From: Kistimonas asteriae
Lineage (GTDB): Bacteria; Pseudomonadota; Gammaproteobacteria; Pseudomonadales; Endozoicomonadaceae
Assembly (NCBI RefSeq): GCF_018263925.1
Contig: NZ_JAEVHF010000003.1
Span: 1 to 64,000, forward strand
Length of the DNA stretch: 64,000 bases
Direction: 5' to 3'
In this document: positions 23,382 through 31,771 of the stretch, in pieces
Position numbering within the stretch: the first letter of the stretch is position 1
How the letters are laid out: each line of letters starts with the position of its first letter
Notes under the pieces: generated by a model
Told to the model about the DNA's origin: nothing
The model's database searches: none
What the model saw: only the letters and a program-made list of their open reading frames with translations
Position numbers and translations under genes: made by a program

Positions 23382-24803
23382 TCAGGCACCCAGCAGGGAT
23401 TGTCCGCAGACCCGGATCACATTGCCATTGACCCCCGCTGAAGCCGGGCTGGCAAAAAAAGCGATGGTCTCGGCGACATCCTCAGGTAACCCGCCCTGTG
23501 ACAGCGAGTTCATGCGGCGCCCGGCCTCGCGTGTCAGCAATGGGATGGCAGCAGTCATCTGGGTTTCAATAAAACCCGGTGCAACGGCGTTGATGGTGAT
23601 CTGCTTCTCAGCCAGCGGTTTGGCCATGGCCTGCACATAACCAATAACGCCGGCCTTGGAGGCGGCATAGTTGGTCTGACCAAAATTCCCGGCAATTCCG
23701 CTCATGGAGGATACGCAGACAATGCGTCCACCGGGGCGCAGCAGGTTTCGCACCAGCAACGCCTCATTGATGCGCTCTTCGGAACAGAGGTTGATATCCA
23801 TGACGCTATCCCACCATTCCGGTTTCATCCGGGCCAGGGTCTTGTCTCGGGTGATCCCTGCATTGTGCACCACAATATCCACACCACCACTAATCTCCGC
23901 CAAGGCATCGGCGATGGTCTCCCCCGCCTTGTCATCGGTGATATCAACCGCCAACGTCTTGCCGTTTATCGAGGCGGCAACCGCCTCAAGCGCCTGTGCT
24001 GCCACCGGAATATCCAGACAGACCACTGTCGCGCCATCCCGTGCCAGCACCCCGGCAATGGCTTCACCGATGCCTCGGGACGCACCGGTCACCAGCGCGA
24101 CCTTACCTGACAGGGGCTGTTGCCAGTTGAGGGCATCATCCCCCTGGGCGCTGTCAACCGTAATCACCTGGGCGGATACATAGGCGGAACGGGCCGAGAG
24201 ACAGAATCGCAGCGGCGAGGCCAACAGCGTTTCGGCTCCCTGTGCCACATAAATCAGTTGTACGGTAATCCCCTTGCGCCCGACTTCCTTGGCCAGGCTG
24301 CGTACGAACCCTTCCAGCGCCCGCATGGCGGCCGCCTGGGACGGTGTTTTCGCGGCAACCACCGGACGCCCCAGTATCACAATTCTGCCGCAGGACTGTA
24401 CCTGTCGAACCACGGGGCTGAAAAACGCATGCAATGCGCGCAGTTCAACGGTTGAGGCAATCCCGCTGGCATCGAAGACCAACCCTTTAAAGCCCGGCCC
24501 TGTTTCGTCCTGTAAATCGACAGTGTCCGACTGCCCACCTATAGCCGTGACAGCATCAGCTATCAGGTCTGCAGTCTCTGATGTCGCCATCCGGCAGAAT
24601 TCCACCCCGCCGTCGTACAGGGTTTTAGCCAGGGCCGGCACCAGCTCAGCCTTGTCGGCAGCGCCCAGCAGGACCTTGCCCTGAATGATGGTATTGGATG
24701 CAGTATTCTGCCGTTCCAGCGGCACCGGCGTCGGTAAGCCCAACGCACTGAACAGGCTTTTACCCAGGGAGGAATTGGCGAATTTCTGGTATTTGTCGGG
24801 CAT
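23382..24803 (-). CDS. Long-form 3-oxoacyl-ACP reductase (FabG-like SDR)
   Basis: At 473 residues this is nearly twice the usual SDR length. The C-terminal half is a complete short-chain dehydrogenase with the NADP-binding TGASRGIGEAIA, the NAG motif (VVHNAGITRDKTL), catalytic Ser (SSMSG) and Tyr-x-x-x-Lys (NYAASKAG). The N-terminal half looks like a degenerate second Rossmann domain (VFDASGIASTVELRALHAFF). The protein likely reduces 3-ketoacyl-ACP or 3-ketoacyl-CoA. It is divergent from a thiolase, a pairing that suggests acyl-chain metabolism. Start ATG 24803 has an AGAGG ribosome site. A terminator follows the gene. Confidence 0.9.
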   Translation of the reverse strand: MPDKYQKFANSSLGKSLFSALGLPTPVPLERQNTASNTIIQGKVLLGAADKAELVPALAKTLYDGGVEFCRMATSETADLIADAVTAIGGQSDTVDLQDETGPGFKGLVFDASGIASTVELRALHAFFSPVVRQVQSCGRIVILGRPVVAAKTPSQAAAMRALEGFVRSLAKEVGRKGITVQLIYVAQGAETLLASPLRFCLSARSAYVSAQVITVDSAQGDDALNWQQPLSGKVALVTGASRGIGEAIAGVLARDGATVVCLDIPVAAQALEAVAASINGKTLAVDITDDKAGETIADALAEISGGVDIVVHNAGITRDKTLARMKPEWWDSVMDINLCSEERINEALLVRNLLRPGGRIVCVSSMSGIAGNFGQTNYAASKAGVIGYVQAMAKPLAEKQITINAVAPGFIETQMTAAIPLLTREAGRRMNSLSQGGLPEDVAETIAFFASPASAGVNGNVIRVCGQSLLGA

Positions 24804-24835
24804 GGCGGGCCTCTTTTGTTATCGGCGACATCATT

Positions 24836-24851
24836 GTCTGCAGGCAGACAC
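24836..24851. promoter_or_regulatory. Inverted repeat between fabG-like gene and thiolase
   Basis: TGTCTGC-AG-GCAGACA is a perfect 7-bp dyad in the 195-bp divergent intergenic region, with a further half-site-like GTCTGC near 24863. Position and symmetry fit an operator for a dimeric regulator controlling both genes. No regulator is identified. Confidence 0.4.
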
Positions 24852-24998
24852 CCTCTGGCGGTCTGCTATTTCAGCAAAGCCTTCACGTCAGGGAATTGAC
24901 TGGCCACAGAAGAATACGGGGCTGACAGGCCAATGAGAAGCAGGGCATGATGATTAGACTGCCCTCAGACACAACAACAGCTGCATCGCGGGGACATT

Positions 24999-26288
24999 AT
25001 GAGCCAGACCATCACACGCGTCGCCATCATTGGTGGCAACCGTATCCCCTTCGCCCGCTCCAACGGGGCATACGCCAACGCCAGCAACAAGGATATGCTC
25101 ACCGCTGCACTCAATGGCCTGGTCAATCGCTACCAGCTGCAGAACAAGCGGCTGGGCGACGTGGTGACCGGCGCGGTCATCAAGCACTCCCGGGATTTCA
25201 ACCTCGCCCGTGAAGCCGTACTGAATACCGCGTTGAGTCCGGAGACGCCCTGTTACGATATCCAGCAGGCCTGCGCCACCGGACTGGAAGCCGCCATCCT
25301 GGTAGCCAACAAGATTGCCCTGGGACAGATAGATGCGGGGATAGCCGGCGGCTCGGACACGACATCAGATGCCCCCATCGGGGTGAATGAAGAGCTGCGC
25401 CATATTCTGCTGGCCTTGAACCGGGCCCGATCCCTGGGAGAACGCCTGAAGCTCGTGACACAGATCCGGCCACGTCACCTGATTCCGCTCATTCCGGTCA
25501 ATGGCGAGCCCCGCACCGGCAAATCCATGGGCGAACATGCCGAAATTACGGCGAAACACTGGCAAATTCCCCGGGAAGCCCAGGACCAAATGGCCTTTAA
25601 CAGCCACCAGAACCTGAACAATGCCTATCTTTCGGGATTCTTTGATGACCTGGTGTCGCCCTTCCAGGGGGTGGAGCGGGATAACACCCTGCGCCCTGAA
25701 ACCTCGCTAGAAAAGCTGGCCAGCCTTAAGCCGGTCTTTGACCGTGACGGAGGCACTCTGACGGCCGCCAACAGCTCCAACCTGACCGATGGTGCGTCCT
25801 GTGTCCTGCTGGCCAGTGAAGCCTGGGCGGCTGAGCGTAATCTGCCGGTACAGGCCTACCTCACCCATTATGACAGTACTGCTGTCGATTTCTTTGGCAA
25901 GACGGGCAATGACAAGGAAGGCCTGTTGATGGCACCCACCTATGCTGTACCCAGAATGCTGCAAAAAGCCGGGCTGACATTGCAGGACTTTGATTTCTAT
26001 GAGATCCACGAGGCCTTTGCCGCCCAGGTGCTGTCTACGCTCAAGGCCTGGGAAGATCCGGCATTCTGCCGGGAAAAACTGGGACTCTCCGCTCCGTTGG
26101 GCGCCATTGACAGGAACAAGCTCAATGTCAAAGGCAGTTCACTGGCCACAGGCCATCCTTTTGCGGCCACCGGTGCCAGAATCATCGCTACACTGGCCAA
26201 GACGCTGGCAGAAAACGGAGGTGGCCGGGGTCTGATTTCCATCTGTGCCGCCGGTGGATTGGGGGTCACTGCCATACTGGAACGGTAA
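24999..26288 (+). CDS. Acetyl-CoA C-acyltransferase (thiolase, FadI-like)
   Basis: This is a 429-residue thiolase. The nucleophilic cysteine is C92 in DIQQACATGLEAA. The catalytic His lies in YEIHEAFAAQ or GHPFAATGARI, and the second Cys in ISICAAGGLG. It catalyses thiolytic cleavage or condensation of 3-ketoacyl-CoA. The sequence looks closest to the FadI/AtoB branch used with a separate hydratase/dehydrogenase, but no FadJ is next door. The partner appears to be the divergent long-form ketoacyl reductase. Start ATG at 24999 follows a GGGGA-containing leader. Confidence 0.92.
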   Translation: MSQTITRVAIIGGNRIPFARSNGAYANASNKDMLTAALNGLVNRYQLQNKRLGDVVTGAVIKHSRDFNLAREAVLNTALSPETPCYDIQQACATGLEAAILVANKIALGQIDAGIAGGSDTTSDAPIGVNEELRHILLALNRARSLGERLKLVTQIRPRHLIPLIPVNGEPRTGKSMGEHAEITAKHWQIPREAQDQMAFNSHQNLNNAYLSGFFDDLVSPFQGVERDNTLRPETSLEKLASLKPVFDRDGGTLTAANSSNLTDGASCVLLASEAWAAERNLPVQAYLTHYDSTAVDFFGKTGNDKEGLLMAPTYAVPRMLQKAGLTLQDFDFYEIHEAFAAQVLSTLKAWEDPAFCREKLGLSAPLGAIDRNKLNVKGSSLATGHPFAATGARIIATLAKTLAENGGGRGLISICAAGGLGVTAILER

Positions 26289-26359
26289 TTGCGCTTTCCC
26301 TGCTCTGAGCTTGTATATACTTAGGGGTATATCTGATGGCAGGTTTTCAGGAGGCATCT

Positions 26360-26407
26360 ATGCAACTGAACGTCGTCTGGTGTGAAGTTCCAGCTATAAG
26401 TCACTGA
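26360..26407 (+). CDS. Possible 15-aa leader peptide upstream of T3SS chaperone
   Basis: A consensus Shine-Dalgarno (AGGAGG, 26349-26354) lies five bases before ATG 26360, which opens a 16-codon frame (MQLNVVWCEVPAISH then stop). The end of the frame overlaps a hairpin at 26385-26421. Upstream, at about 26308-26331, is a TATAC/GTATA dyad. The arrangement looks like a translated leader ahead of the chaperone gene. No coding conservation can be tested here. Confidence 0.4.
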   Translation: MQLNVVWCEVPAISH

Positions 26408-26421
26408 AATAGCCGGAACTT
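26385..26421 (+). terminator. Hairpin overlapping leader ORF (terminator or attenuator)
   Basis: AAGTTCC (26385-26391) pairs with GGAACTT (26415-26421). An inner CTAT/ATAG pairing is interrupted by small internal bulges. It is followed by only a short T stretch. It could terminate the thiolase transcript, or act as a translation-sensitive structure upstream of the chaperone gene. Confidence 0.45.
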
Positions 26422-26498
26422 TACAGGGGGAATGTGAGTCTAACCCTGTAATCACTGCAACCTGTCAACATTTTTAGATCCAGGGAGGATTCACCACC

Positions 26499-27005
26499 AT
26501 GTCACACCGGCAGAATGTCGAAGAAAACCTGCAACGCTTTGCCGAAGGGATTGGGCTGGGCGAACTGAAGCTCAATGAGCACGGCGCCTGCGGCCTCTGC
26601 TTCGACGATACCATGATCGTCAACATCGAGTACCTCGAGGATGACGAGGCGATGGTGTTTGTCTCCTCCGTCAAGCGTCTCGACCCCCATGGCACCGATA
26701 AAGCCAAGCTGTTTGAAAAGCTGCTGTTCATCAACCTGCAGCATCACAGCATGCAGGGTGCGTTCCTCGCGCTCAACCATGACAAGACTGAGATCCTGCT
26801 GATCAAGTCCATGCCAGGCTCCGTTGATTACGGTTCCTTTGAATCCAATCTGGAGAAGTTCGTGAATACGCTGGAGTGGTGTATCGCGGAAGTGGACAAC
26901 GAGAGTGATACCCCGATTGATCTGTCCGGCAAGACGGGTCCCTCGAATGACGCACCCAAGCCACCCCCCGGTCAAGCGGGCGGGGACATGGGCATCATGG
27001 TCTGA
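26499..27005 (+). CDS. CesT/SycE-family type III secretion chaperone
   Basis: This 168-residue acidic protein has the CesT-like layout: an N-terminal helix (ENLQRFAEGIGLGELKLNEHG), beta strands including CGLCFDDTMIVNIEYLED, a central dimerisation strand (AFLALNHDKTEILLIKSM), and a final helix (FESNLEKFVNTLEWCIAEV). A Pro/Gly-rich tail follows. Such chaperones bind and stabilise effectors before secretion. It lies just upstream of the sctN operon but has its own strong ribosome site (AGGGAGG) and its own terminator, so it can be expressed apart from the apparatus. Its client is unknown; no effector gene is adjacent. Confidence 0.8.
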   Translation: MSHRQNVEENLQRFAEGIGLGELKLNEHGACGLCFDDTMIVNIEYLEDDEAMVFVSSVKRLDPHGTDKAKLFEKLLFINLQHHSMQGAFLALNHDKTEILLIKSMPGSVDYGSFESNLEKFVNTLEWCIAEVDNESDTPIDLSGKTGPSNDAPKPPPGQAGGDMGIMV

Positions 27006-27028
27006 TTTCTGACAGATGTCGGTTCCGC

Positions 27029-27064
27029 AATAAAAGCGCCGCTCTGTCGGCGCTTTTATTTTGA
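27029..27064 (+). terminator. Strong terminator after T3SS chaperone gene
   Basis: A 13-bp stem (27029-27041 with 27048-27060, core AAAAGCGCCG/CGGCGCTTTT) with a six-base loop is followed by a T-rich tract. It separates the chaperone transcript from the sctN operon. Confidence 0.88.
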
Positions 27065-27162
27065 CGGTTGCCAGCACCTTTTAGCGATCGTCCCGGACAT
27101 CATCGACAGTGGAAACATATACTTTCCTAATATTCCGCTGATCAGACAGAAGGAACTGTCTC

Positions 27163-28497
27163 GTGAGCAACAATGACGCACTCGAATACCTGACAGAAGC
27201 CCTGCAGACCGCCGTTGACGGCAGCCGACTGGTGGATATCCGTGGCCGGGTCACGGAAGTCCAGGGCATGATCATCAAGGCCGCCGTTGCTGGCGCCAAG
27301 ATCGGCGAGCTGTGTGAGTTGGTCACCCCGGGAGAAGAGGAAGTCGGTTTTGCTGAGGTGGTTGGTTTCCAGGGATACGATGCTGTCCTCACGCCCCTGG
27401 GTGAAATGCTGGGTATCTCATCCAATACTGAAGTCATTCCTACCGGTCGGGTGCATCATGTGGCAGTTGGCCCCCATCTGCTCGGCCAGGTGCTTGATGG
27501 CATGGGCAATCCGATCCACAAGGATCCCAATAACAATGCAAAGCCCGAAGCCTGGTATCCGGTTTACGCTGATGCGCCTGATCCCCTGACCCGGAAACTC
27601 ATTGACCACCCGCTTCCCCTGGGCATCCGTGTACTGGACGGGATGCTGACCTGCGGTGAAGGTCAGCGGATGGGTATTTTTGCAGCCGCTGGTGGCGGTA
27701 AGTCGACCCTGCTGTCCATGCTGGTCAAAGGCGCCGAAGTCGATGTGACAGTGCTGGCGCTGATCGGTGAGCGGGGACGGGAACTCCGGGAATTCCTGGA
27801 ACATGACCTGGGCCCGGAAGGCGTCAAGAAATCCGTGACGGTTGTCGCAACGTCCGACAAATCCTCCATGGAGCGGGCCAAGGCAGCCTATACGGCAACG
27901 GCCGTTGCCGAATATTTCCGTGACCAGGGCAAGAAAGTGCTGTTGCTAATGGATTCAGTCACACGTTTTGCCCGAGCCCAGCGTGAAATCGGGTTGTCCG
28001 CCGGTGAACCGCCCACCCGGCGAGGCTTTCCGCCCTCGGTGTTCGCGACCCTGCCCCGCCTTATGGAACGGGCCGGCATGTCGGACAAGGGCTCAATCAC
28101 CGCGCTATACACCGTCCTGGTGGAAGGTGATGACATGACCGAACCGGTAGCCGATGAAACCCGCTCGATTCTCGACGGCCACATCATCCTGTCCAGAAAA
28201 CTGGCAGCCGCCAACCATTACCCCGCTATCGATGTACTGGCCAGCGCCAGCCGGGTCATGAATAACATTGTTCCTGAAGAACAACAGATGACTGCCGGCA
28301 GAATCCGGGAACTGATGGCCAAGTACGAGGAGATTGAACTGCTGGTCAAAGTGGGCGAGTACCGTCAGGGTACCGATCAGGTCGCGGATGAAGCACTGGC
28401 CAAGATTGATTACATCCGCCAGTTCCTCAGGCAGCGCACCGATGAATTCACGGAGTACGAAACCACCCTGCAACAAATGCTGCAACTGGTTCGCTGA
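27163..28497 (+). CDS. sctN: Type III secretion ATPase SctN
   Basis: This 444-residue protein of the YscN/FliI family has Walker [10 protein letters not shown] (Lys at residue 180), Walker [18 protein letters not shown], and a C-terminal domain ending in the usual hydrophobic LQLVR. It unfolds effectors and detaches chaperones at the cytoplasmic export gate. The start is GTG at 27163 with AAGGA eight bases upstream. The next gene, sctO, overlaps its stop codon, which shows operon structure. A GGAAA/TTTCC dyad upstream (about 27111-27126) may mark the promoter region. Confidence 0.96.
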   Translation: MSNNDALEYLTEALQTAVDGSRLVDIRGRVTEVQGMIIKAAVAGAKIGELCELVTPGEEEVGFAEVVGFQGYDAVLTPLGEMLGISSNTEVIPTGRVHHVAVGPHLLGQVLDGMGNPIHKDPNNNAKPEAWYPVYADAPDPLTRKLIDHPLPLGIRVLDGMLTCGEGQRMGIFAAAGGGKSTLLSMLVKGAEVDVTVLALIGERGRELREFLEHDLGPEGVKKSVTVVATSDKSSMERAKAAYTATAVAEYFRDQGKKVLLLMDSVTRFARAQREIGLSAGEPPTRRGFPPSVFATLPRLMERAGMSDKGSITALYTVLVEGDDMTEPVADETRSILDGHIILSRKLAAANHYPAIDVLASASRVMNNIVPEEQQMTAGRIRELMAKYEEIELLVKVGEYRQGTDQVADEALAKIDYIRQFLRQRTDEFTEYETTLQQMLQLVR

Positions 28498-28958
28498 TGC
28501 TGCATGACCTGCTGAGAATCAAACGTATCCGGGAAAAATCCGCCCAGGATGAGGTCAAGAAAATCCGTTATCGCCTTGAACAGGCGGTGATTGAAGTCGA
28601 CCAGAAAAAGGAAGAGCTGACGACTTATATAGACTGGCGTGGTCAAGAAGAACGCAATCTCTACGATAACATCATTAATGCCCAGGTCCATCAGCACGAC
28701 CTGGACTTCCTGAAACAACGCATTGCCAGGATGCGGGAGCATGACCTCGTACTCGAGGAAACCATCAGGAAGGCCGAAACCCGCGTTGAAGAAGTCCGGG
28801 AAGAGCTCCAGCAGGCCGAGGCTGTACTGAAAGTGGCCATGCAGGCGGTCAAGAAGTTCGAGGAGTTCACCCAGGTTCTGGACGAGGAAGAGGCCAAAAA
28901 GAAGGCCTACCAGGAAGAACAGGAACTCGAAGAGTTCAATCCCAGAAACCGGTATTAA
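28497..28958 (+). CDS. sctO: Type III secretion stalk protein SctO
   Basis: This 153-residue, almost entirely helical coiled-coil protein is rich in Glu, Lys and Arg. Size, the [20 protein letters not shown] start and position between sctN and sctP match the YscO/FliJ family, which forms the stalk of the ATPase and helps recycle chaperones. The start codon overlaps the sctN stop. The assignment rests on context and on the coiled-coil character more than on a sequence signature. Confidence 0.85.
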   Translation: MLHDLLRIKRIREKSAQDEVKKIRYRLEQAVIEVDQKKEELTTYIDWRGQEERNLYDNIINAQVHQHDLDFLKQRIARMREHDLVLEETIRKAETRVEEVREELQQAEAVLKVAMQAVKKFEEFTQVLDEEEAKKKAYQEEQELEEFNPRNRY

Positions 28959-28997
28959 TGGCGTTACCAGTTCTGATGACACAGCAGGGAAGCAGAC

Positions 28998-29747
28998 ATG
29001 AGCATCAGTGGCACACCAACGCCATCTACAGGGCCAACAAACAACCAGCAATCCACAACCGGTGCTGACGAGCAAGCCCGAGGCAATGCCGACCAGAAAG
29101 ATGCCGATGATTTCAGCAAAGCCCTGGTGAATGACAAGGCCAAAGGTGCCAAAGAATCCAAACAGGACAAGCTACCAGAAGACGCCAGGCTACCCACCGA
29201 TAAAAAAGACACACTGCGCGAAGGCAAGCAGCCAGACGCCAAAAAGACCGACAGCGAATCGCCTGAAGACCTGTTTCGCTCTGTCTATGGTGACCGGGAA
29301 CAGGAGCAGGGTGCACAGGCCGTTCATGCCAAAGGTGCCGATGTCTCAGCCGCCAAAACCGCTGAAGTCCAGGGCGCCAACACCCAAGATGCCATCGACA
29401 AGATTGAGAAGATTGTTGAACGGATACAGGTTCAGACGGCGGGTGATGTCAAAACTGTCAACATCAAGCTGAACAACAGCATCCTGCCGGGTACCGAAGT
29501 GATATTTCGCCGCGAAGGCGGAGACATCAAGGTCGAGTTCATGACGACCTCCGCCGATTCGTTCAATTTTCTCAGCAAGGGCGAGCAGGCACTCAATGAC
29601 ACCCTGAACCGGAAGTTTGGCGACAATGTCTCCGTCAACATCCAGTTGCAGAACGACAGTGACTCGGATCAGTCCGGCGATGGACGCTCCCGTAACCAGT
29701 ATGCCGGGGACGAGTCGCAAGACGATGATGCCGAGGATAACGGGTAA
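28998..29747 (+). CDS. sctP: Type III needle-length regulator SctP (probable)
   Basis: This 249-residue protein has a long hydrophilic, Lys/Asp/Gln-rich N-terminal half, followed by a compact C-terminal domain (about 130-225, VKTVNIKLNNSILPGTEVIF...). It ends in an acidic tail. Its place between sctO and sctQ and the disordered-then-folded layout match YscP/FliK proteins, which measure needle length and switch substrate specificity through a C-terminal T3S4 domain. Direct sequence similarity to YscP is weak by eye, so the call is mainly positional. The ATG is preceded by CAGGGAAGC. Confidence 0.72.
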   Translation: MSISGTPTPSTGPTNNQQSTTGADEQARGNADQKDADDFSKALVNDKAKGAKESKQDKLPEDARLPTDKKDTLREGKQPDAKKTDSESPEDLFRSVYGDREQEQGAQAVHAKGADVSAAKTAEVQGANTQDAIDKIEKIVERIQVQTAGDVKTVNIKLNNSILPGTEVIFRREGGDIKVEFMTTSADSFNFLSKGEQALNDTLNRKFGDNVSVNIQLQNDSDSDQSGDGRSRNQYAGDESQDDDAEDNG

Positions 29748-29755
29748 CCTGAATC

Positions 29756-30808
29756 ATGGCCATCAAGCCCCTGATCTGCACGGAAATCAGCCATGAGCAG
29801 GCCCTGCTGAACAACATGGTCTGTGGTCAGCCTCCAGCGCTTCGTTCACAGCTGGCGTCTGAAAACTGCATGGTGACGGTGCGCCCATTACTGCTGAACC
29901 GCCGCTACAACCTGCGGCTGACAGCCAGTATTGATGGCATGGATACCTTTATTTTCCTCAACAGCGCACTCTTCAATGAGGTGTCACTGGGTAACAGCCG
30001 ACTCGGCGATATAGCTGAGAGTCTTCCGGAAGAATTGCTGGTGGGCACCCTGTCCATGGTCATGGACCGGCTGCTGGGCGACCTCCGTTCCCTGCTGCAG
30101 ACCGACATCCAGCTGATTCACGCCAACCGTTTCAACCCGGCCGAAGAACTGCCCGCCGGCATCGAGTTGATGCTCAGCACTGACAGCCAGAACAGCAGCG
30201 CTCTGATGACTGTCAACAACCAGACCCGACAGTGGCTTGCTCTGCTCCAGCAGCAGGCTGGCGGTTACCTGCCAGACACACTCATGTGCCCTCTGACCCT
30301 CGAAGTGGGCTACACCGTGCTGGCCGATACCCAGTTGCGCCATCTGGCCACCGGCGATGTGCTGCTGTTCGACCATTGCTATTACCAGGACAAAACCCAC
30401 CTGTTTGTGCGGCTTTCGTCGCAGAACGGGTTTCTCGGTCGTATCGACGGAACCCGCGTCCTTCTGGAAGAGACCGTGGAGAATCACATGAGTGATGAAT
30501 TTGATGAATACGATGACGACCTGGATGAAGACCTTGACGAACAGGTTGATGACGGCCAGCAGGCGCAGCAAGCCCAGACGGCCAGTGGCCGGGATATTGA
30601 TGGCATTCCTGTCCGGCTGGTATTCGATGTCGGCCAGCAGGAACTGACCCTCGGCGAAGCCCGCCAGCTCCAGCCTGGTTTCACGTTTGAGTTGAACCGG
30701 GATATGTCCAGCCCGGTCACGGTAAAAGCCAACGGCAAGCCCTTCGCCGAATGTGAACTGGTACAGATCAATAATCAGCTGGGCGCGCGAATCGTTCGAC
30801 TGCTGTAA
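29756..30808 (+). CDS. sctQ: Type III cytoplasmic ring protein SctQ
   Basis: This 350-residue protein of the YscQ/HrcQ/FliN family has an N-terminal region of about 240 residues, a very acidic linker (about 245-275, EFDEYDDDLDEDLDEQ), and a C-terminal SpoA domain (about 280-350, VRLVFDVGQQELTLGEARQL ... GARIVRLL). It forms the sorting platform below the export apparatus. An in-frame ATG at residue 245 has its own ribosome site and probably gives a short second product (listed separately). The gene lies 8 bp after sctP and 26 bp before sctR. Confidence 0.9.
   Translation: MAIKPLICTEISHEQALLNNMVCGQPPALRSQLASENCMVTVRPLLLNRRYNLRLTASIDGMDTFIFLNSALFNEVSLGNSRLGDIAESLPEELLVGTLSMVMDRLLGDLRSLLQTDIQLIHANRFNPAEELPAGIELMLSTDSQNSSALMTVNNQTRQWLALLQQQAGGYLPDTLMCPLTLEVGYTVLADTQLRHLATGDVLLFDHCYYQDKTHLFVRLSSQNGFLGRIDGTRVLLEETVENHMSDEFDEYDDDLDEDLDEQVDDGQQAQQAQTASGRDIDGIPVRLVFDVGQQELTLGEARQLQPGFTFELNRDMSSPVTVKANGKPFAECELVQINNQLGARIVRLL
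30488..30808 (+). CDS. Probable internal-start product SctQ-C (106 aa)
   Basis: ATG at 30488, within sctQ, is preceded at the right distance by GTGGAG (30476-30481, six-base spacer). Translation from it would give the acidic linker plus the SpoA domain. Yersinia YscQ and several homologues are known to make such a C-terminal product from an internal start, and it joins the full-length protein in the cytosolic complex. Here it is predicted from the ribosome site only. Confidence 0.65.
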   Translation: MSDEFDEYDDDLDEDLDEQVDDGQQAQQAQTASGRDIDGIPVRLVFDVGQQELTLGEARQLQPGFTFELNRDMSSPVTVKANGKPFAECELVQINNQLGARIVRLL

Positions 30809-30834
30809 ACAGCAACCGCCAGGGACTCGCACGC

Positions 30835-31485
30835 ATGGACCTGAATCTTACAACGCCGTTTTACCTCATTCTGCCGCTGGCGCTGATGTCGCTGGTGCCT
30901 TTTATCGCGATTCTGGGCACCTCGTTCCTCAAGTTGGTGGTGGTGTTCGGTATTCTGCGTAACGCCACGGGTCTGCAGCAGATTCCGCCCAACATGGCGC
31001 TGAACGCGCTGGCCATTATTCTGACGATCTACATCATGGCGCCCGTGGGGATGGATGCCTATGAAATTCTCAAGGATCGGGAAGTCAGCCTGAAGGACGA
31101 CAGCTGGCGGGGCGCCTTTGAAGATGGCATTGAACCCTACCGCAACTTCCTGATCAAAAATACTAATGAACGGGAACGGTCTTTTTTCCTGAGAAGCGCC
31201 AAGGCGCTCTGGCCACCCGATTATCAGGAAGAGATCGCCACCGATAGCTTGATGGTACTGGTCCCCTCCTTTGCCATCAGTGAACTGACCAAGGCATTCC
31301 AGATCGGCTTCCTGTTATACCTGCCGTTCATTGTGATTGACCTGATCGTTTCCAACATTCTGCTGGCCATGGGGATGATGATGGTCTCACCCATGACCAT
31401 CTCACTGCCGTTCAAGTTGTTGCTGTTTGTGCTACTGGATGGATGGACCAAGCTAATTCACGGGCTGGTCATGGGTTACGCCTGA
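30835..31485 (+). CDS. sctR: Type III export apparatus protein SctR
   Basis: This 216-residue YscR/FliP-family inner-membrane protein has N-terminal membrane segments (LILPLALMSLVPFIAILGTS), the conserved FLKLVVVFGILRNATGLQQ, and a C-terminal pair of hydrophobic helices (FLLYLPFIVIDLIVSNILLAM and ISLPFKLLLFVLLDGW). Five SctR copies form the core of the export gate with SctS and SctT. The sequence is highly typical and complete. It is 19 bp upstream of sctS. Confidence 0.97.
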   Translation: MDLNLTTPFYLILPLALMSLVPFIAILGTSFLKLVVVFGILRNATGLQQIPPNMALNALAIILTIYIMAPVGMDAYEILKDREVSLKDDSWRGAFEDGIEPYRNFLIKNTNERERSFFLRSAKALWPPDYQEEIATDSLMVLVPSFAISELTKAFQIGFLLYLPFIVIDLIVSNILLAMGMMMVSPMTISLPFKLLLFVLLDGWTKLIHGLVMGYA

Positions 31486-31504
31486 ACCGGGACAGGAGCA
31501 CATC

Positions 31505-31771
31505 ATGGTCAATGCCGACATACTCAATCTAACCGCCGAAGCGCTGATGCTGACGCTGGTTCTATCCATGCCGCCTATCATAGCGGCAGCCGGTATCGGC
31601 CTGCTGATCAGTCTTATCCAGGCGTTGACCCAGATCCAGGAACAGACACTGCCCTTTGCCTTCAAACTGGTGGCCGTGGTCATCAGTATCTTCCTGACCG
31701 CCCGATGGGTGGGCATTGAAATCTTCAACTTTGCCCTGGCCGTCATGAACCAGATTCCCGAGATACGCTGA
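31505..31771 (+). CDS. sctS: Type III export apparatus protein SctS
   Basis: This 88-residue protein has two membrane helices (MLTLVLSMPPIIAAAGIGLL and FAFKLVAVVISIFLTARW) separated by the conserved SLIQALTQIQEQTLPF. It matches the YscS/FliQ family, part of the helical export gate. Its stop codon overlaps the sctT start. Confidence 0.96.
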   Translation: MVNADILNLTAEALMLTLVLSMPPIIAAAGIGLLISLIQALTQIQEQTLPFAFKLVAVVISIFLTARWVGIEIFNFALAVMNQIPEIR

